Assembly (NCBI GenBank): GCA_028288025.1
Contig: JAQBOM010000003.1
Span: 248,001 to 312,000 of the forward strand
Reading direction: 5' to 3'
DNA from: Mucilaginibacter sp.
Lineage (GTDB): Bacteria > Bacteroidota > Bacteroidia > Sphingobacteriales > Sphingobacteriaceae
Length of the DNA stretch: 64,000 bases
In this document: one piece after another, positions 44,468 through 52,039 of the stretch
Layout: the number at the start of each line of letters is the position of its first letter
How positions within the stretch are numbered: the first letter of the stretch is position 1
Notes under the pieces: generated by a model
The model's database searches: none
What the model was told of the DNA's origin: nothing
Seen by the model: only the letters and a program-made list of their open reading frames with translations
Program-made: the position numbers and the translations under genes

Positions 44468-45232
44468 TCAATTAAACACCCTTAAAATATCTACAAAATC
44501 GCGCGATTTAAGGGATGCCCCGCCAATCAAGCCGCCATCAATATCCGGCTGTGCGAACAGTTCGGGCGCGTTTGTCGGGTTGCAGCTACCACCGTACAAT
44601 ATCGTGGTATCATCGGCAACCTGCTGGCTATATTTTGCAGCGATCTGCTTACGGATAAAAGCATGTATCTCCTGTGCCTGCGCGGATGAGGCCGTTACGC
44701 CGGTGCCTATAGCCCAAACCGGCTCATAAGCGATAACAAGCTTGTCGAATTGCACTGCATCAAGGTGAAAAACGCCTTCCGCCAGCTGGCTTTTGATCAC
44801 ATCAAAGTGCTTATTGGCCTCGCGCTCCTGTAGCGTTTCGCCGATACAAAAAATAGGTTTCAATTCATTTTTTAATGCTGTATCGGTTTTCTTAGCAAGC
44901 AGCTCATTGGTTTCACCAAAATACTGGCGGCGTTCGGAATGACCTAAAATAACATACGCCGCGCCAACTGACCTGACCATCTTAGCTGACGTCTCACCGG
45001 TAAACGCGCCGGATTCTGCCTGGTGGGCATTTTGCGCGCCCAGTGAAATTTTGTTATAGCCCTTTGCCAATTGTGCCAGGCTGTGCAGATGAATAAACGG
45101 GCTGCAAACAATGGCCTCCTGCTTGCCGGTCACTTCATCCCTGATCATGTTGATTATCTCGGAAAACAAGCTTAAACCTTCGTTATAGTCGAGGTTCATT
45201 TTCCAGTTTCCGGCAACGATTTTTTTTCGCAT
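44468..45232 (-). CDS. tpiA: triosephosphate isomerase
   Basis: Interconverts dihydroxyacetone phosphate and glyceraldehyde 3-phosphate in glycolysis. The 254-residue TIM barrel has all catalytic residues: Lys in AGNWKMN, His in LGHSERR, Glu in AYEPVWAIGTG. It is preceded and followed by word-repeat hairpins, so its transcription unit is probably just this gene. Confidence 0.98.
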   Translation of the reverse strand: MRKKIVAGNWKMNLDYNEGLSLFSEIINMIRDEVTGKQEAIVCSPFIHLHSLAQLAKGYNKISLGAQNAHQAESGAFTGETSAKMVRSVGAAYVILGHSERRQYFGETNELLAKKTDTALKNELKPIFCIGETLQEREANKHFDVIKSQLAEGVFHLDAVQFDKLVIAYEPVWAIGTGVTASSAQAQEIHAFIRKQIAAKYSQQVADDTTILYGGSCNPTNAPELFAQPDIDGGLIGGASLKSRDFVDILRVFN

Positions 45233-45239
45233 GGTGTTA

Positions 45240-45343
45240 GTTAATTAAGTTTATTGTGTTGATTAAGTTTATTAGGTTGACTGGGTTTATTGAGTTGTAT
45301 TTTTTTAACCACTCACTGAATCAACCCAATCAACCATTCACTT
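45240..45343. repeat. word-repeat hairpin, GTTGATTAAGTTTATT family
   Basis: The left arm repeats AGTTAATTAAGTTTATTGTG, TTGATTAAGTTTATTAGG and TTGACTGGGTTTATTGAG; the right arm has CACTGAATCAACCCAATCAACC. It lies between tpiA and the GlmU-like gene, touching the latter's stop. Confidence 0.75.
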
Positions 45344-46529
45344 AAAAGAATTGTCTATGCTCCTCCGTCAGTTCAAAAACTTTCTTCAGTATAATCTGCT
45401 CGTTTTCGTCAAATTTACGGTGGTCGCGGCGGGCAAAAACCTTTTGGGCTGTTTCAAACATTTTTTTGAGGGAATATACCTCATAGCCGTGAGCTCCGCC
45501 CCAGCTAAAATCGGGCACAAAATTGCGCGGGAATCCGGCTCCAAAAACATTAGCGCTAACGCCGACTACGGTACCGGTGTTAAACATCGTATTTATGGCA
45601 CACTTGGCATGGTCCGCCATAATCAACCCGCAAAATTGCAGGCCCGTTTTACGGAAACGCTGACTGGTATAGTCCCATAACTTCACCTCATCATAGTTAT
45701 TTTTGAGGTTCGAGTTATTGGTATCGGCGCCCAAATTGCACCATTCGCCAACAACGGCATTGCCCAGGTAACCTTCGTGTCCTTTTGATGAATATCCCCA
45801 CAAAACTGCGTTGTTCAGTTCGCCCCCTACCCTGCAATACGGGCCAACGGTAGTTGCCCCGTATATTTTCGACCCCATCTTAACCTGCGAATATTCACAA
45901 AGCGCAAACGCCCCGCGGATATGCGTCCCTTCCCAAACTTCGGTGTTAGCGGCCAGGTAAATGGGCCCGTTCGTGGTGTTGAACGTTGAACAATCGGCAA
46001 TGGCGCCTTCTTCGGCGAAAAAATCGCCCCCGATAATGGTATTAGTTGCACTAAGCGCCGCACTTTTACGACCAGCGGTGATCAGTTTAAAATCCTTGCG
46101 CAGCTCGGTATCATTTTTTCGGAAAATGTCTTCCGGATAGGTAATAACTACCGGTTCATGCTCCAGATCGACTGTTTTACCTGATAATTTACCCGGATTG
46201 AAATTAAAAGCGTCCTTGTGGCTGAGTTTAATGGCCACCAGCAGGTCGCCTTTTTTAAGCGGCTCCCCTTCTTTTAATTTATCAATGGCAGCCACCAGGC
46301 TTTCATCTGGGCAAACCGAGCCATTAATAAATAAATTATCGGCTTCAATCTTTAACGGAAACTTTCCCTGCAGCCAGGTTTGGGTGTGAAAAGAAAAATC
46401 GCTTTTTAAATATTTGCCCCATTTTTCAGCTATGGTTAAAATACCAATTCGCAGATCGGCAACCGGGCGGGTAAAGGTTAAAGGCAGAAGGGTTTGATGC
46501 GCGTTATCGTCAAAAAGGATAATTGCCAT
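45342..46529 (-). CDS. putative sugar nucleotidylyltransferase with hexapeptide domain (GlmU-like)
   Basis: A 395-residue protein beginning MAIILFDD. The N-terminal part (about 1-150) corresponds to the GlmU nucleotidyltransferase region but lacks the canonical GxGTRM loop (LTFTRPVADLRIGILTI instead). The C-terminal part (about 160-360) has left-handed beta-helix hexapeptide repeats (NTIIGGDFFAEEGAIAD, GAFALCEYSQVKMGSKIYG). It is a common Bacteroidota protein; the substrate is unknown. A TATTTTTG box ends 4 nt before the ATG, so the mRNA is probably leaderless. Confidence 0.85.
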   Translation of the reverse strand: MAIILFDDNAHQTLLPLTFTRPVADLRIGILTIAEKWGKYLKSDFSFHTQTWLQGKFPLKIEADNLFINGSVCPDESLVAAIDKLKEGEPLKKGDLLVAIKLSHKDAFNFNPGKLSGKTVDLEHEPVVITYPEDIFRKNDTELRKDFKLITAGRKSAALSATNTIIGGDFFAEEGAIADCSTFNTTNGPIYLAANTEVWEGTHIRGAFALCEYSQVKMGSKIYGATTVGPYCRVGGELNNAVLWGYSSKGHEGYLGNAVVGEWCNLGADTNNSNLKNNYDEVKLWDYTSQRFRKTGLQFCGLIMADHAKCAINTMFNTGTVVGVSANVFGAGFPRNFVPDFSWGGAHGYEVYSLKKMFETAQKVFARRDHRKFDENEQIILKKVFELTEEHRQFF

Positions 46530-46533
46530 GGTG

Positions 46534-46541
46534 CAAAAATA
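46534..46541 (-). promoter_or_regulatory. TAnnTTTG promoter box, leaderless type (GlmU-like gene)
   Basis: Reads TATTTTTG on the minus strand and ends 4 nt before the start codon; its first base adjoins the T-run of the rpmE terminator. Confidence 0.55.
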
Positions 46542-46571
46542 AAAAAAGTCCCCCGGATGTACCGGGAGACC
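46541..46571 (-). terminator. terminator of rpmE
   Basis: On the minus strand, GTCTCCCGG / CCGGGGGAC with loop TACAT is followed by T residues, 28 bp beyond the rpmE stop. Confidence 0.75.
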
Positions 46572-46598
46572 TGTAAATATTTTATCGGAACAAGTGAA

Positions 46599-46847
46599 TT
46601 ACTTCTTGTTGTAACGCGTACGGAACTTATCAATACGTCCGGCTGTGTCTACCAGTTTCATTTTTCCGGTATAAAAAGGGTGCGAGGTATGCGAAATCTC
46701 CAATTTAATCAACGGATATTCGTTACCATCTTCCCACTTAACAGTTTCACGTGAGTCAATGCATGATTTAGTCATAAAGGCATAATCGTTTGACATGTCT
46801 TTAAAAACAACTAATCTATAATTTGAAGGGTGCAGATCTTTTTTCAT
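46599..46847 (-). CDS. rpmE2: 50S ribosomal protein L31, type B
   Basis: An 82-residue ribosomal protein of the type B (zinc-independent) form: it lacks the CxxC pair and has the type B segments [14 protein letters not shown] and [21 protein letters not shown]. It ends in the usual basic FRTRYNKK. It has its own promoter box 26 nt upstream and a terminator downstream, so it is monocistronic. Confidence 0.97.
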   Translation of the reverse strand: MKKDLHPSNYRLVVFKDMSNDYAFMTKSCIDSRETVKWEDGNEYPLIKLEISHTSHPFYTGKMKLVDTAGRIDKFRTRYNKK

Positions 46848-46873
46848 TGTATTCGTTTCTTATAAAAGAGGTG

Positions 46874-46881
46874 CAAAGATA
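46874..46881 (-). promoter_or_regulatory. TAnnTTTG promoter box of rpmE
   Basis: Reads TATCTTTG on the minus strand, 26 nt before the rpmE ATG. Confidence 0.6.
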
Positions 46882-46916
46882 ATTAAAAATTCAAAATTAA
46901 AAAGCGGTTTTTTGAA

Positions 46917-47009
46917 ATTAGTGATTGGAGGTCGGAGGTTGGTGATTAGAGATTGGGTATTAGAGGTTAGAGGTTCGTGATTAAAGTTAGGGGTTGGTGA
47001 TTAGATAGA
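46917..47009. repeat. one-arm word array, GTGATTAGAGATTGG / TTAGAGGTT family
   Basis: Degenerate tandem copies (ATTAGTGATTGGAGG, GGTTGGTGATTAGAGATTGG, TATTAGAGGTTAGAGG, GGTTGGTGATTAGAT) without a matching opposite arm. Confidence 0.7.
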
Positions 47010-47092
47010 ATTTTATGATTTAAAAATTTGAAAAATGAAAATGACCGGGATATTAAAATTTTCAAATCTTCATTGGCCAATCTTCAAATTGT

Positions 47093-47180
47093 TTTTGGGC
47101 GTTGCCTGCGGCCCGTGCTATCCGTTCATACGCCTGCAGGCCTTACGCGCAGGCCGGTATCCACTTCTATCACTAACGCA
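47093..47180. repeat. GGGCGTTGCC...CTAACGC intergenic repeat
   Basis: An unusually G+C-rich block in A+T-rich spacer: TTTGGGCGTTGCCTGCGGCC, GTGCTATCCG, inverted CTGCAGGCC / GGCCGG parts, TATCC and a final CACTAACGC. It resembles a repeat type I recall from several Bacteroidota genomes (GGGCGTTRCC ... GGGCTATCCG ... CTAACGC). Only one copy is in this window, so the identification rests on memory. Confidence 0.5.
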
Positions 47181-47234
47181 AATCGCATTTATTAGGATTC
47201 TGCCCCCGCACTGCAAGCTGCTAACTTAAAACTG

Positions 47235-47636
47235 CTAACTGATAGACTGGCATAACTCTATCAAAACCCCATTTGCACCTTTTGGATGCACAAAACAAAC
47301 CAGTTTATTATCGGCGCCCGGTTTTGGTTCGTCGCTTAATAGAATAAACCCTTCGCTTTTCAGTCGTTGCATTTCAGCTTTTATGTCACTTACTTCAAAT
47401 GCGATGTGATGTATGCCCTCGCCTTTCTTTGCCAGAAATTTGGCTATAGGGCTATCGTCAGACAGGGCTTCCAGCAGTTCAATTTTATTGGGGCCGGCTT
47501 GTAAAAAAGCGGTTTTAACGCCCTCAGAAGCAACTTCTTCGATTTTATAAATCGACGTGTTTAATAGTTTTTCATAGGTTATACCGGCAGATTTGAGGTC
47601 GTGTACCGCTATGCCGATATGTTCTATCCTATTCAT
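47235..47636 (-). CDS. mce: methylmalonyl-CoA epimerase
   Basis: Interconverts (2R)- and (2S)-methylmalonyl-CoA in propionate metabolism. The 133-residue VOC-fold enzyme has the metal-ligand blocks RIEHIGIAVHDL (His), GEGIHHIAFEVSDI (His) and the Glu in GVLIELCQ. The ATG at 47636 replaces a TTG two codons upstream. The methylmalonyl-CoA mutase genes are not in the window. Confidence 0.93.
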   Translation of the reverse strand: MNRIEHIGIAVHDLKSAGITYEKLLNTSIYKIEEVASEGVKTAFLQAGPNKIELLEALSDDSPIAKFLAKKGEGIHHIAFEVSDIKAEMQRLKSEGFILLSDEPKPGADNKLVCFVHPKGANGVLIELCQSIS

Positions 47637-47712
47637 GTCCAAATATTGTAAATTAATGCTGGTTTGTGATTATTTCCCCTTATTTTGAATGATTTTAAAT
47701 AAAAAGTTTACG

Positions 47713-47720
47713 TATCTTTG
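47713..47720 (+). promoter_or_regulatory. TAnnTTTG promoter box of iscS
   Basis: Reads TATCTTTG and ends 19 nt before the iscS ATG at 47740. It supports that start over the longer frame from 47689. Confidence 0.65.
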
Positions 47721-47739
47721 TCAGGTCAATTTTTTAGAT

Positions 47740-48951
47740 ATGAATCTTCCTATTTATTTAGATAATAACGCTACTACACCTATGGATCCGCGTGTGCTGG
47801 ACGCCATGATGCCCTATTTTACACAAAAATTCGGCAACGCCGCCAGCCGTAACCATCCCTTTGGATGGGTTGCTGAAGAAGGCGTTGATTACGCACGTGA
47901 ACAGGTGGCCAAATTGATCGGCGCCAGCGACAAAGAGATCATTTTTACATCAGGCGCTACAGAATCAGATAACCTGGGCATAAAAGGTGTATTTGAAATG
48001 TACAAGGAAAAAGGCAACCATATTATTACAACGGTTACCGAACATAAAGCAGTGCTGGATGCTTGCAAACACGTTGAAAAACTAGGCGGAACAGTTACTT
48101 ACCTTCCGGTTAAGGAAGACGGTATGCTTGACCTCGACCTGCTTGAAAAAAGCATGACCAACGAAACGATATTGGTTTCGGTAATGTATGGCAACAACGA
48201 GATCGGTGTTATACAACCTATAAAAGAAATTGCTGCAATAGCACATAAATATGGCGCACTGTTTATGACAGATGCTACCCAGGCTGTCGGTAAAATACCT
48301 GTTGATGTGATCAAAGACGGTATTGACTTATTGGCTTTATCGGCACATAAAATATACGGACCTAAAGGCGTAGGCGCATTATACGTTCGCCGCAAAGGCC
48401 CAAGGGTTAAAGTTACCGCGCAAATTGACGGTGGCGGCCACGAGCGCGGCATGCGCTCGGGCACGTTAAACGTACCGGGCATTGTTGGCTTAGGCAAAGC
48501 CTGTGAGTTGTGCGGCCTGGAAATGGAAAGCGAAGCAAAACGTTTATCTGCTTTACGCGATAAACTGCAATCGTCGTTGCTGGAGCTGGAAGAAAGCTAT
48601 GTGAATGGGAATACTGAACACCGTTTGCCGCATGTTGCTAACATTTCATTTAAATACGTTGAAGGCGAAGGATTAATGATGGCCATGAAGGATCTAGCTG
48701 TATCATCAGGTTCGGCATGTACTTCGGCTTCATTGGAACCGTCGTACGTATTGAAAAGCCTCGGCTTGTCAGACGACCTGGCACATTCATCAATCCGCTT
48801 TGGCTTAGGCCGGTTTACCACCGAAGAAGAAGTGGATTACGCAATAGCAGTAACAAAAAAATCAGTCCTGCACCTTCGCGAGCTTTCGCCGCTATGGGAA
48901 ATGTTTAAAGAAGGCATAGATCTTGACAAGATCGAGTGGGCGGAACATTAA
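47740..48951 (+). CDS. iscS: cysteine desulfurase, IscS-like
   Basis: A PLP enzyme that takes sulfur from cysteine for Fe-S cluster assembly. The 403-residue product begins [19 protein letters not shown]. It has the PLP lysine in [12 protein letters not shown] and the catalytic Cys in [21 protein letters not shown], the IscS/NifS loop. The ISC scaffold iscU follows 116 bp later and iscA after that. The start is fixed by a promoter box 19 nt upstream. Confidence 0.95.
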   Translation: MNLPIYLDNNATTPMDPRVLDAMMPYFTQKFGNAASRNHPFGWVAEEGVDYAREQVAKLIGASDKEIIFTSGATESDNLGIKGVFEMYKEKGNHIITTVTEHKAVLDACKHVEKLGGTVTYLPVKEDGMLDLDLLEKSMTNETILVSVMYGNNEIGVIQPIKEIAAIAHKYGALFMTDATQAVGKIPVDVIKDGIDLLALSAHKIYGPKGVGALYVRRKGPRVKVTAQIDGGGHERGMRSGTLNVPGIVGLGKACELCGLEMESEAKRLSALRDKLQSSLLELEESYVNGNTEHRLPHVANISFKYVEGEGLMMAMKDLAVSSGSACTSASLEPSYVLKSLGLSDDLAHSSIRFGLGRFTTEEEVDYAIAVTKKSVLHLRELSPLWEMFKEGIDLDKIEWAEH

Positions 48952-48954
48952 TTG

Positions 48955-48970
48955 ATTTCGGATTTCGGAA
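48955..48970. repeat. ATTTCGGATTTCGGAATT word copy
   Basis: A single arm of the TTTCGGAT word family after the iscS stop, directly followed by the CCCGATAGCTATCGGG palindrome. Confidence 0.5.
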
Positions 48971-48975
48971 TTACG

Positions 48976-48995
48976 TCCCGATAGCTATCGGGATC
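48976..48995. repeat. dispersed palindrome GTCCCGATAGCTATCGGGAT
   Basis: Identical over 20 bp to 8414-8433. It lies in the iscS-iscU spacer. Confidence 0.75.
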
Positions 48996-49067
48996 GGTTT
49001 AATTTAAATAAAGATGATTTAAAAAATCACTAATTCAATAGATCACTAATTCACTAATTATAAAGAT

Positions 49068-49481
49068 ATGGCTTATTCAGATAAAGTAATCGATCACTAC
49101 ACCAACCCCCGCAATGTAGGTACTTTGGATAAAAGTAACCACAAAGTAGGTACCGGTTTGGTTGGCGCTCCTGAATGCGGCGACGTTATGCGCCTGCAGA
49201 TACAGGTAGATGATAACAATATGATCACCGATGCAAAGTTCAAAACATTTGGCTGCGGCTCGGCTATCGCATCGTCTTCATTAGCTACCGAGTGGCTAAA
49301 AGGCAAAAGCATTGATGATGCTATGAAAATTGATAATATGGACATCGTGGAAGAATTAGCGCTTCCGCCGGTTAAGATACACTGCTCAGTACTAGCCGAG
49401 GATGCTATTAAGGCCGCCATCAATGATTACCGCGTAAAGAATGGCATGGCGCCGATTGAAAGCGAAAAAGTGCATCACTAA
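49068..49481 (+). CDS. iscU: Fe-S cluster assembly scaffold IscU
   Basis: The scaffold on which new Fe-S clusters are built. The 137-residue protein has the three cluster cysteines: VGAPECGDVMRL, FKTFGCGSAIASSS and VKIHCSVLAEDA. The LPPVKxHC segment is the chaperone-recognition site. It belongs to the iscS-iscU-iscA group; a short word array lies just before the start. Confidence 0.97.
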   Translation: MAYSDKVIDHYTNPRNVGTLDKSNHKVGTGLVGAPECGDVMRLQIQVDDNNMITDAKFKTFGCGSAIASSSLATEWLKGKSIDDAMKIDNMDIVEELALPPVKIHCSVLAEDAIKAAINDYRVKNGMAPIESEKVHH

Positions 49482-49618
49482 GTAGTAGCAAGTAGCTAGT
49501 ATCGAGTATCAAGATTTTTTTATCACGATACGCTTGGCTACTTATGAAATTACTTTAAAGTAGCGGATGTCATTTACAAGTATTGTTTCGTACTTGATAC
49601 TCGCTACTAAATACTAAT
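49481..49618. repeat. word-repeat hairpin, AGTAGCTAGTATCGAGTATC family
   Basis: The left arm AGTAGTAGCAAGTAGCTAGT and ATCGAGTATCAAG (49481-49513) opposes GTACTTGATACTCGCTACTA then AATACTAATA (49590-49618). It fills the iscU-iscA gap. Confidence 0.75.
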
Positions 49619-49621
49619 ACA

Positions 49622-49948
49622 ATGGTTACCGTTACGGATAAAGCAAAAAGCAAGATAGAACACCTTATGCAGGATTCGGGCCTCGACGCCTCGTACTTCC
49701 TGCGTGTGTCTGTTCAGGGTGGCGGGTGCTCCGGCTTATCATACAACCTGGATTTTGACAACGAAATAAAAAAAGGCGATCAGTTTTTCGAAGACAAAGG
49801 CGTACGCATGGCTTTAGATATGAAGTCGTTCCTTTACCTGGCCGGCACCGAGCTTGATTTTTCGGACGGCTTAAACGGCAAAGGTTTTAACTTCCATAAC
49901 CCTAATGCAAGCCGTACTTGCGGCTGCGGGGAAAGTTTTTCGGTGTAA
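49622..49948 (+). CDS. iscA: iron-sulfur assembly accessory protein IscA
   Basis: An A-type Fe-S carrier that passes clusters to target proteins. The 108-residue product has the conserved cysteines in GGGCSGLSYNL and TCGCGESFSV at the C-terminus. It is third in the isc cluster, 140 bp from iscU across a word-repeat hairpin. A strong terminator follows. Confidence 0.96.
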   Translation: MVTVTDKAKSKIEHLMQDSGLDASYFLRVSVQGGGCSGLSYNLDFDNEIKKGDQFFEDKGVRMALDMKSFLYLAGTELDFSDGLNGKGFNFHNPNASRTCGCGESFSV

Positions 49949-49970
49949 ACTTCTTCATCAACTAAGTATT

Positions 49971-50003
49971 AAAGAGAGGCGCTATTGGCGCCTCTCTTTG
50001 TTT
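49971..50003 (+). terminator. terminator after iscA
   Basis: A perfect stem GAGAGGCGC / GGCGCCTCTC with a short loop TATT, A-run before and TTTGTTT after, 22 bp past the iscA stop. Confidence 0.85.
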
Positions 50004-50055
50004 AAAACATACCATTATGGCGAGCAAATGGCTTCGGAACTTCCTGTTTAACAAA

Positions 50056-50086
50056 CAAAAAAGGCCGCCTTACAGCAGCCTTTTTC
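50056..50086 (-). terminator. terminator of the Gln/Gly-rich protein gene
   Basis: On the minus strand, AAAAAGGCTGC / GCGGCCTTTTTT with loop TGTAAG, 29 bp after the stop. Almost identical to the terminator at 51235-51266. Confidence 0.8.
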
Positions 50087-50114
50087 ATTATATATGTAGA
50101 TTTAATTGGGCGTT

Positions 50115-50960
50115 TTAAAACCTGGCCATTCTGTGATTGGCAGCCGCACCTTGCTGGTTGTTGTCAGTAAAGTGCTGACCACCGCCATTGTGGCTCCCGT
50201 TATCCTGTCCCCTGTTTTGGTTTGAGGGTTGATTACCTGATCCCTGGCCGCGGTTTGGCTGGCTTTGTTGAAAACCGCCCTGTCCTCTGTCAAAACCCCG
50301 ACCGCGATCTTGTTGTACCGGTTGGTTGAAACCGCCCTGGCTTCTGTCAAAACGTTGGCTGCGGTCTTGTTGTGCAGGCTGGTTGTACCCGCCTTGTCCC
50401 CTATCAAAACGCTGACCTCTGTTTTGGTCAACCGGCTGGTTGTAACCACCTTGTACCCTATTGTTATCAAAACGTTGGCTGTTGTTTCTGCCATAATTAG
50501 CGGAACGGTCTGCGTTTACATATCCACCACCGTGAAACCCGTTGTTTTGGTTACGAAACGCCATCATTTCGTGGCCATTATACCTTGACCTGTAAACGTC
50601 GTCATGCATATACGGACGGGGTGACCTCACTTCGTATCTGCGAACGCTTCTCCAATCGTAATCGCGGTAAGCGCCTGGCAAATAAGCGGCAGATATCCAA
50701 TTATCGCCATCATTGTAGTAATAACACTGTTCACTAACGCTGTAATAAGCATCAACGTCCGGTAAATAATAATAATCATCACCACTGTTATAAACTTCGG
50801 CAGCTGGCTCATTATAAACCGGCTCTTGAACCACAACCCGTTGGTGGGTGTAAACCGGGGTACCAAAATGAAACCCAACGTGTATGCCAATTTGCGCATT
50901 AGCAGTTGAATAAATTAAACCGCTTAATGCTATTGCTGATAATATTGTTAACTTTTTCAT
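50115..50960 (-). CDS. secreted protein with Gln/Gly/Arg-rich repeats
   Basis: A 281-residue exported protein with a signal peptide (1-22, MKKLTILSAIALSGLIYSTANAQ). A Tyr-rich domain (about 25-135: DYYYLPDVDAYYSV, YRDYDWRSVRRYEVRSPRPY) is shared with the next gene. The C-terminal half has four or more imperfect units of QRFDRGQGGYNQPxQQDR. The repeats are absent from the paralogue, so this tail expanded after duplication. The ATG at 50960 gives the signal peptide; an upstream frame extension is ignored. Function unknown; a surface or matrix role is possible. Confidence 0.8.
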   Translation of the reverse strand: MKKLTILSAIALSGLIYSTANAQIGIHVGFHFGTPVYTHQRVVVQEPVYNEPAAEVYNSGDDYYYLPDVDAYYSVSEQCYYYNDGDNWISAAYLPGAYRDYDWRSVRRYEVRSPRPYMHDDVYRSRYNGHEMMAFRNQNNGFHGGGYVNADRSANYGRNNSQRFDNNRVQGGYNQPVDQNRGQRFDRGQGGYNQPAQQDRSQRFDRSQGGFNQPVQQDRGRGFDRGQGGFQQSQPNRGQGSGNQPSNQNRGQDNGSHNGGGQHFTDNNQQGAAANHRMARF

Positions 50961-51295
50961 ATTTTTAAATTTTATACCTCTATGACACTGTAACCAGTTC
51001 GATGGTTTAACCGTACTTCCCAATTATATTACGATATAAACTATTATCGATATATAATTCCGTCTTTAATGCCATAAAACATATTTAATTCTTAAATACC
51101 AAAAATTGGAACCAAAAACAATATAAAATATTTTCATGTAACAAGAATGTTAAACCGGGTATAAAACACGATACTCCAGGGTAGTTTCGGGAATGTTTAG
51201 AATGCACTTCGGCTTATTTCAATAAGGTAGGTCATAAAAAAAGGCCGCCTTACGGCAGCCTTTTCATAGTATATATATTAGGAGTTGTTGTTCGC
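50961..51295. other. 335-bp spacer between paralogues
   Basis: A+T-rich, with no gene. It holds the terminator of the upstream gene at 51235-51266 and presumably the promoter of the downstream one, but no TAnnTTTG match is present. Confidence 0.6.
51235..51266 (-). terminator. terminator of the His/Asp-tailed paralogue
   Basis: On the minus strand, AAAAGGCTGCC / GGCGGCCTTTTTTT with a short loop, 30 bp after the stop. It matches the terminator at 50056-50086, showing that the duplicated unit included it. Confidence 0.8.
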
Positions 51296-51829
51296 TTAGT
51301 CGTCATTACGATCATGGTGTCTTTCGCCATGTTCGCGGTGCTCAAAGTGTTCGCCATGCTGCTCGTTATCAAAACGGCGTTCCTGGGGATAATTCTCATA
51401 ACGGCGATCGTAAACAGGGCGGTTCCATTCTCTCATTTCGTGACCGCTGTATCTCGTCCTGTAAATATTGTCATGCAAATATGGGCGTGGTGCCCTTACT
51501 TCATAGCGGCGCATACTTCTCCAGTCATAATCGCGGTAAGCACCTGGTAAATACGCGGTAGCAACCCAGTTGTAGCCGTTATTATAATAGTAACATTGTC
51601 TGTTTACGCTGTAATAAGCATCCACATCCGGTAAATAATAGTAGTCGTCGTAATTGTTGTACACAACGGGAGCAGGCTCAGAATACACCGGCTGTTCAAC
51701 CACAACACGGTGTCGCTGATAAACGGGGGTACCAAAATTGAACCCCACATGAACGCCAACTTGTGCATCGGCAGTTTTACTAACCAAACCGCTTATTGCT
51801 ATTGCTGATATTATTAGTAACTTTTTCAT
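51296..51829 (-). CDS. secreted Tyr-rich protein with His/Glu/Asp tail
   Basis: A 177-residue paralogue of the neighbouring gene. It has the same signal-peptide style (MKKLLIISAIAISGLVSKTADAQ) and the same core (DYYYLPDVDAYYSV, YRDYDWRSMRRYEVRAPRPY). The C-terminus differs: ERRFDNEQHGEHFEHREHGE then RHHDRNDD, rich in His and acidic residues, which could bind metal. Core identity is high at protein and DNA level, so duplication is fairly recent. Function unknown. Confidence 0.8.
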   Translation of the reverse strand: MKKLLIISAIAISGLVSKTADAQVGVHVGFNFGTPVYQRHRVVVEQPVYSEPAPVVYNNYDDYYYLPDVDAYYSVNRQCYYYNNGYNWVATAYLPGAYRDYDWRSMRRYEVRAPRPYLHDNIYRTRYSGHEMREWNRPVYDRRYENYPQERRFDNEQHGEHFEHREHGERHHDRNDD

Positions 51830-52005
51830 ATTTGTAATTTTTATACTTCTATGACCATACAAAGCAGACCGTGGTTTAATGCAAATCTGTCCGTATTTTA
51901 TAAGTCGCTATAAGTCAGAAATATAATTTCATATTTTATCCCATAAATTCTATGTTGTAACTATATTTCTACAAAACATATTTTAGAATTTATTAGAGTT
52001 TAATT

Positions 52006-52013
52006 TAACTTTG
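52006..52013 (+). promoter_or_regulatory. TAnnTTTG promoter box of the dehydrogenase gene
   Basis: Reads TAACTTTG and ends 26 nt before the ATG at 52040. Confidence 0.6.
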
Positions 52014-52039
52014 GCTATCCATACACTAATCTTACTCAT

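Larger units (their letters stand above)
46848..47234. other. 387-bp intergenic region made mostly of repeats
   Basis: Contains the rpmE promoter box, a TTAGAGGTT word array (46917-47009), and a GGGCGTTGCC-type repeat (47093-47180). The open frame across 47035-47229 is a translation of that repeat and is not supported as a gene. Confidence 0.65.

Noticed and set aside
47035..47229. 64-codon open frame on the plus strand
   Set aside because: It is a translation of the GGGCGTTGCC-type repeat plus flanking A+T sequence; the composition and lack of any start signal argue against a gene.
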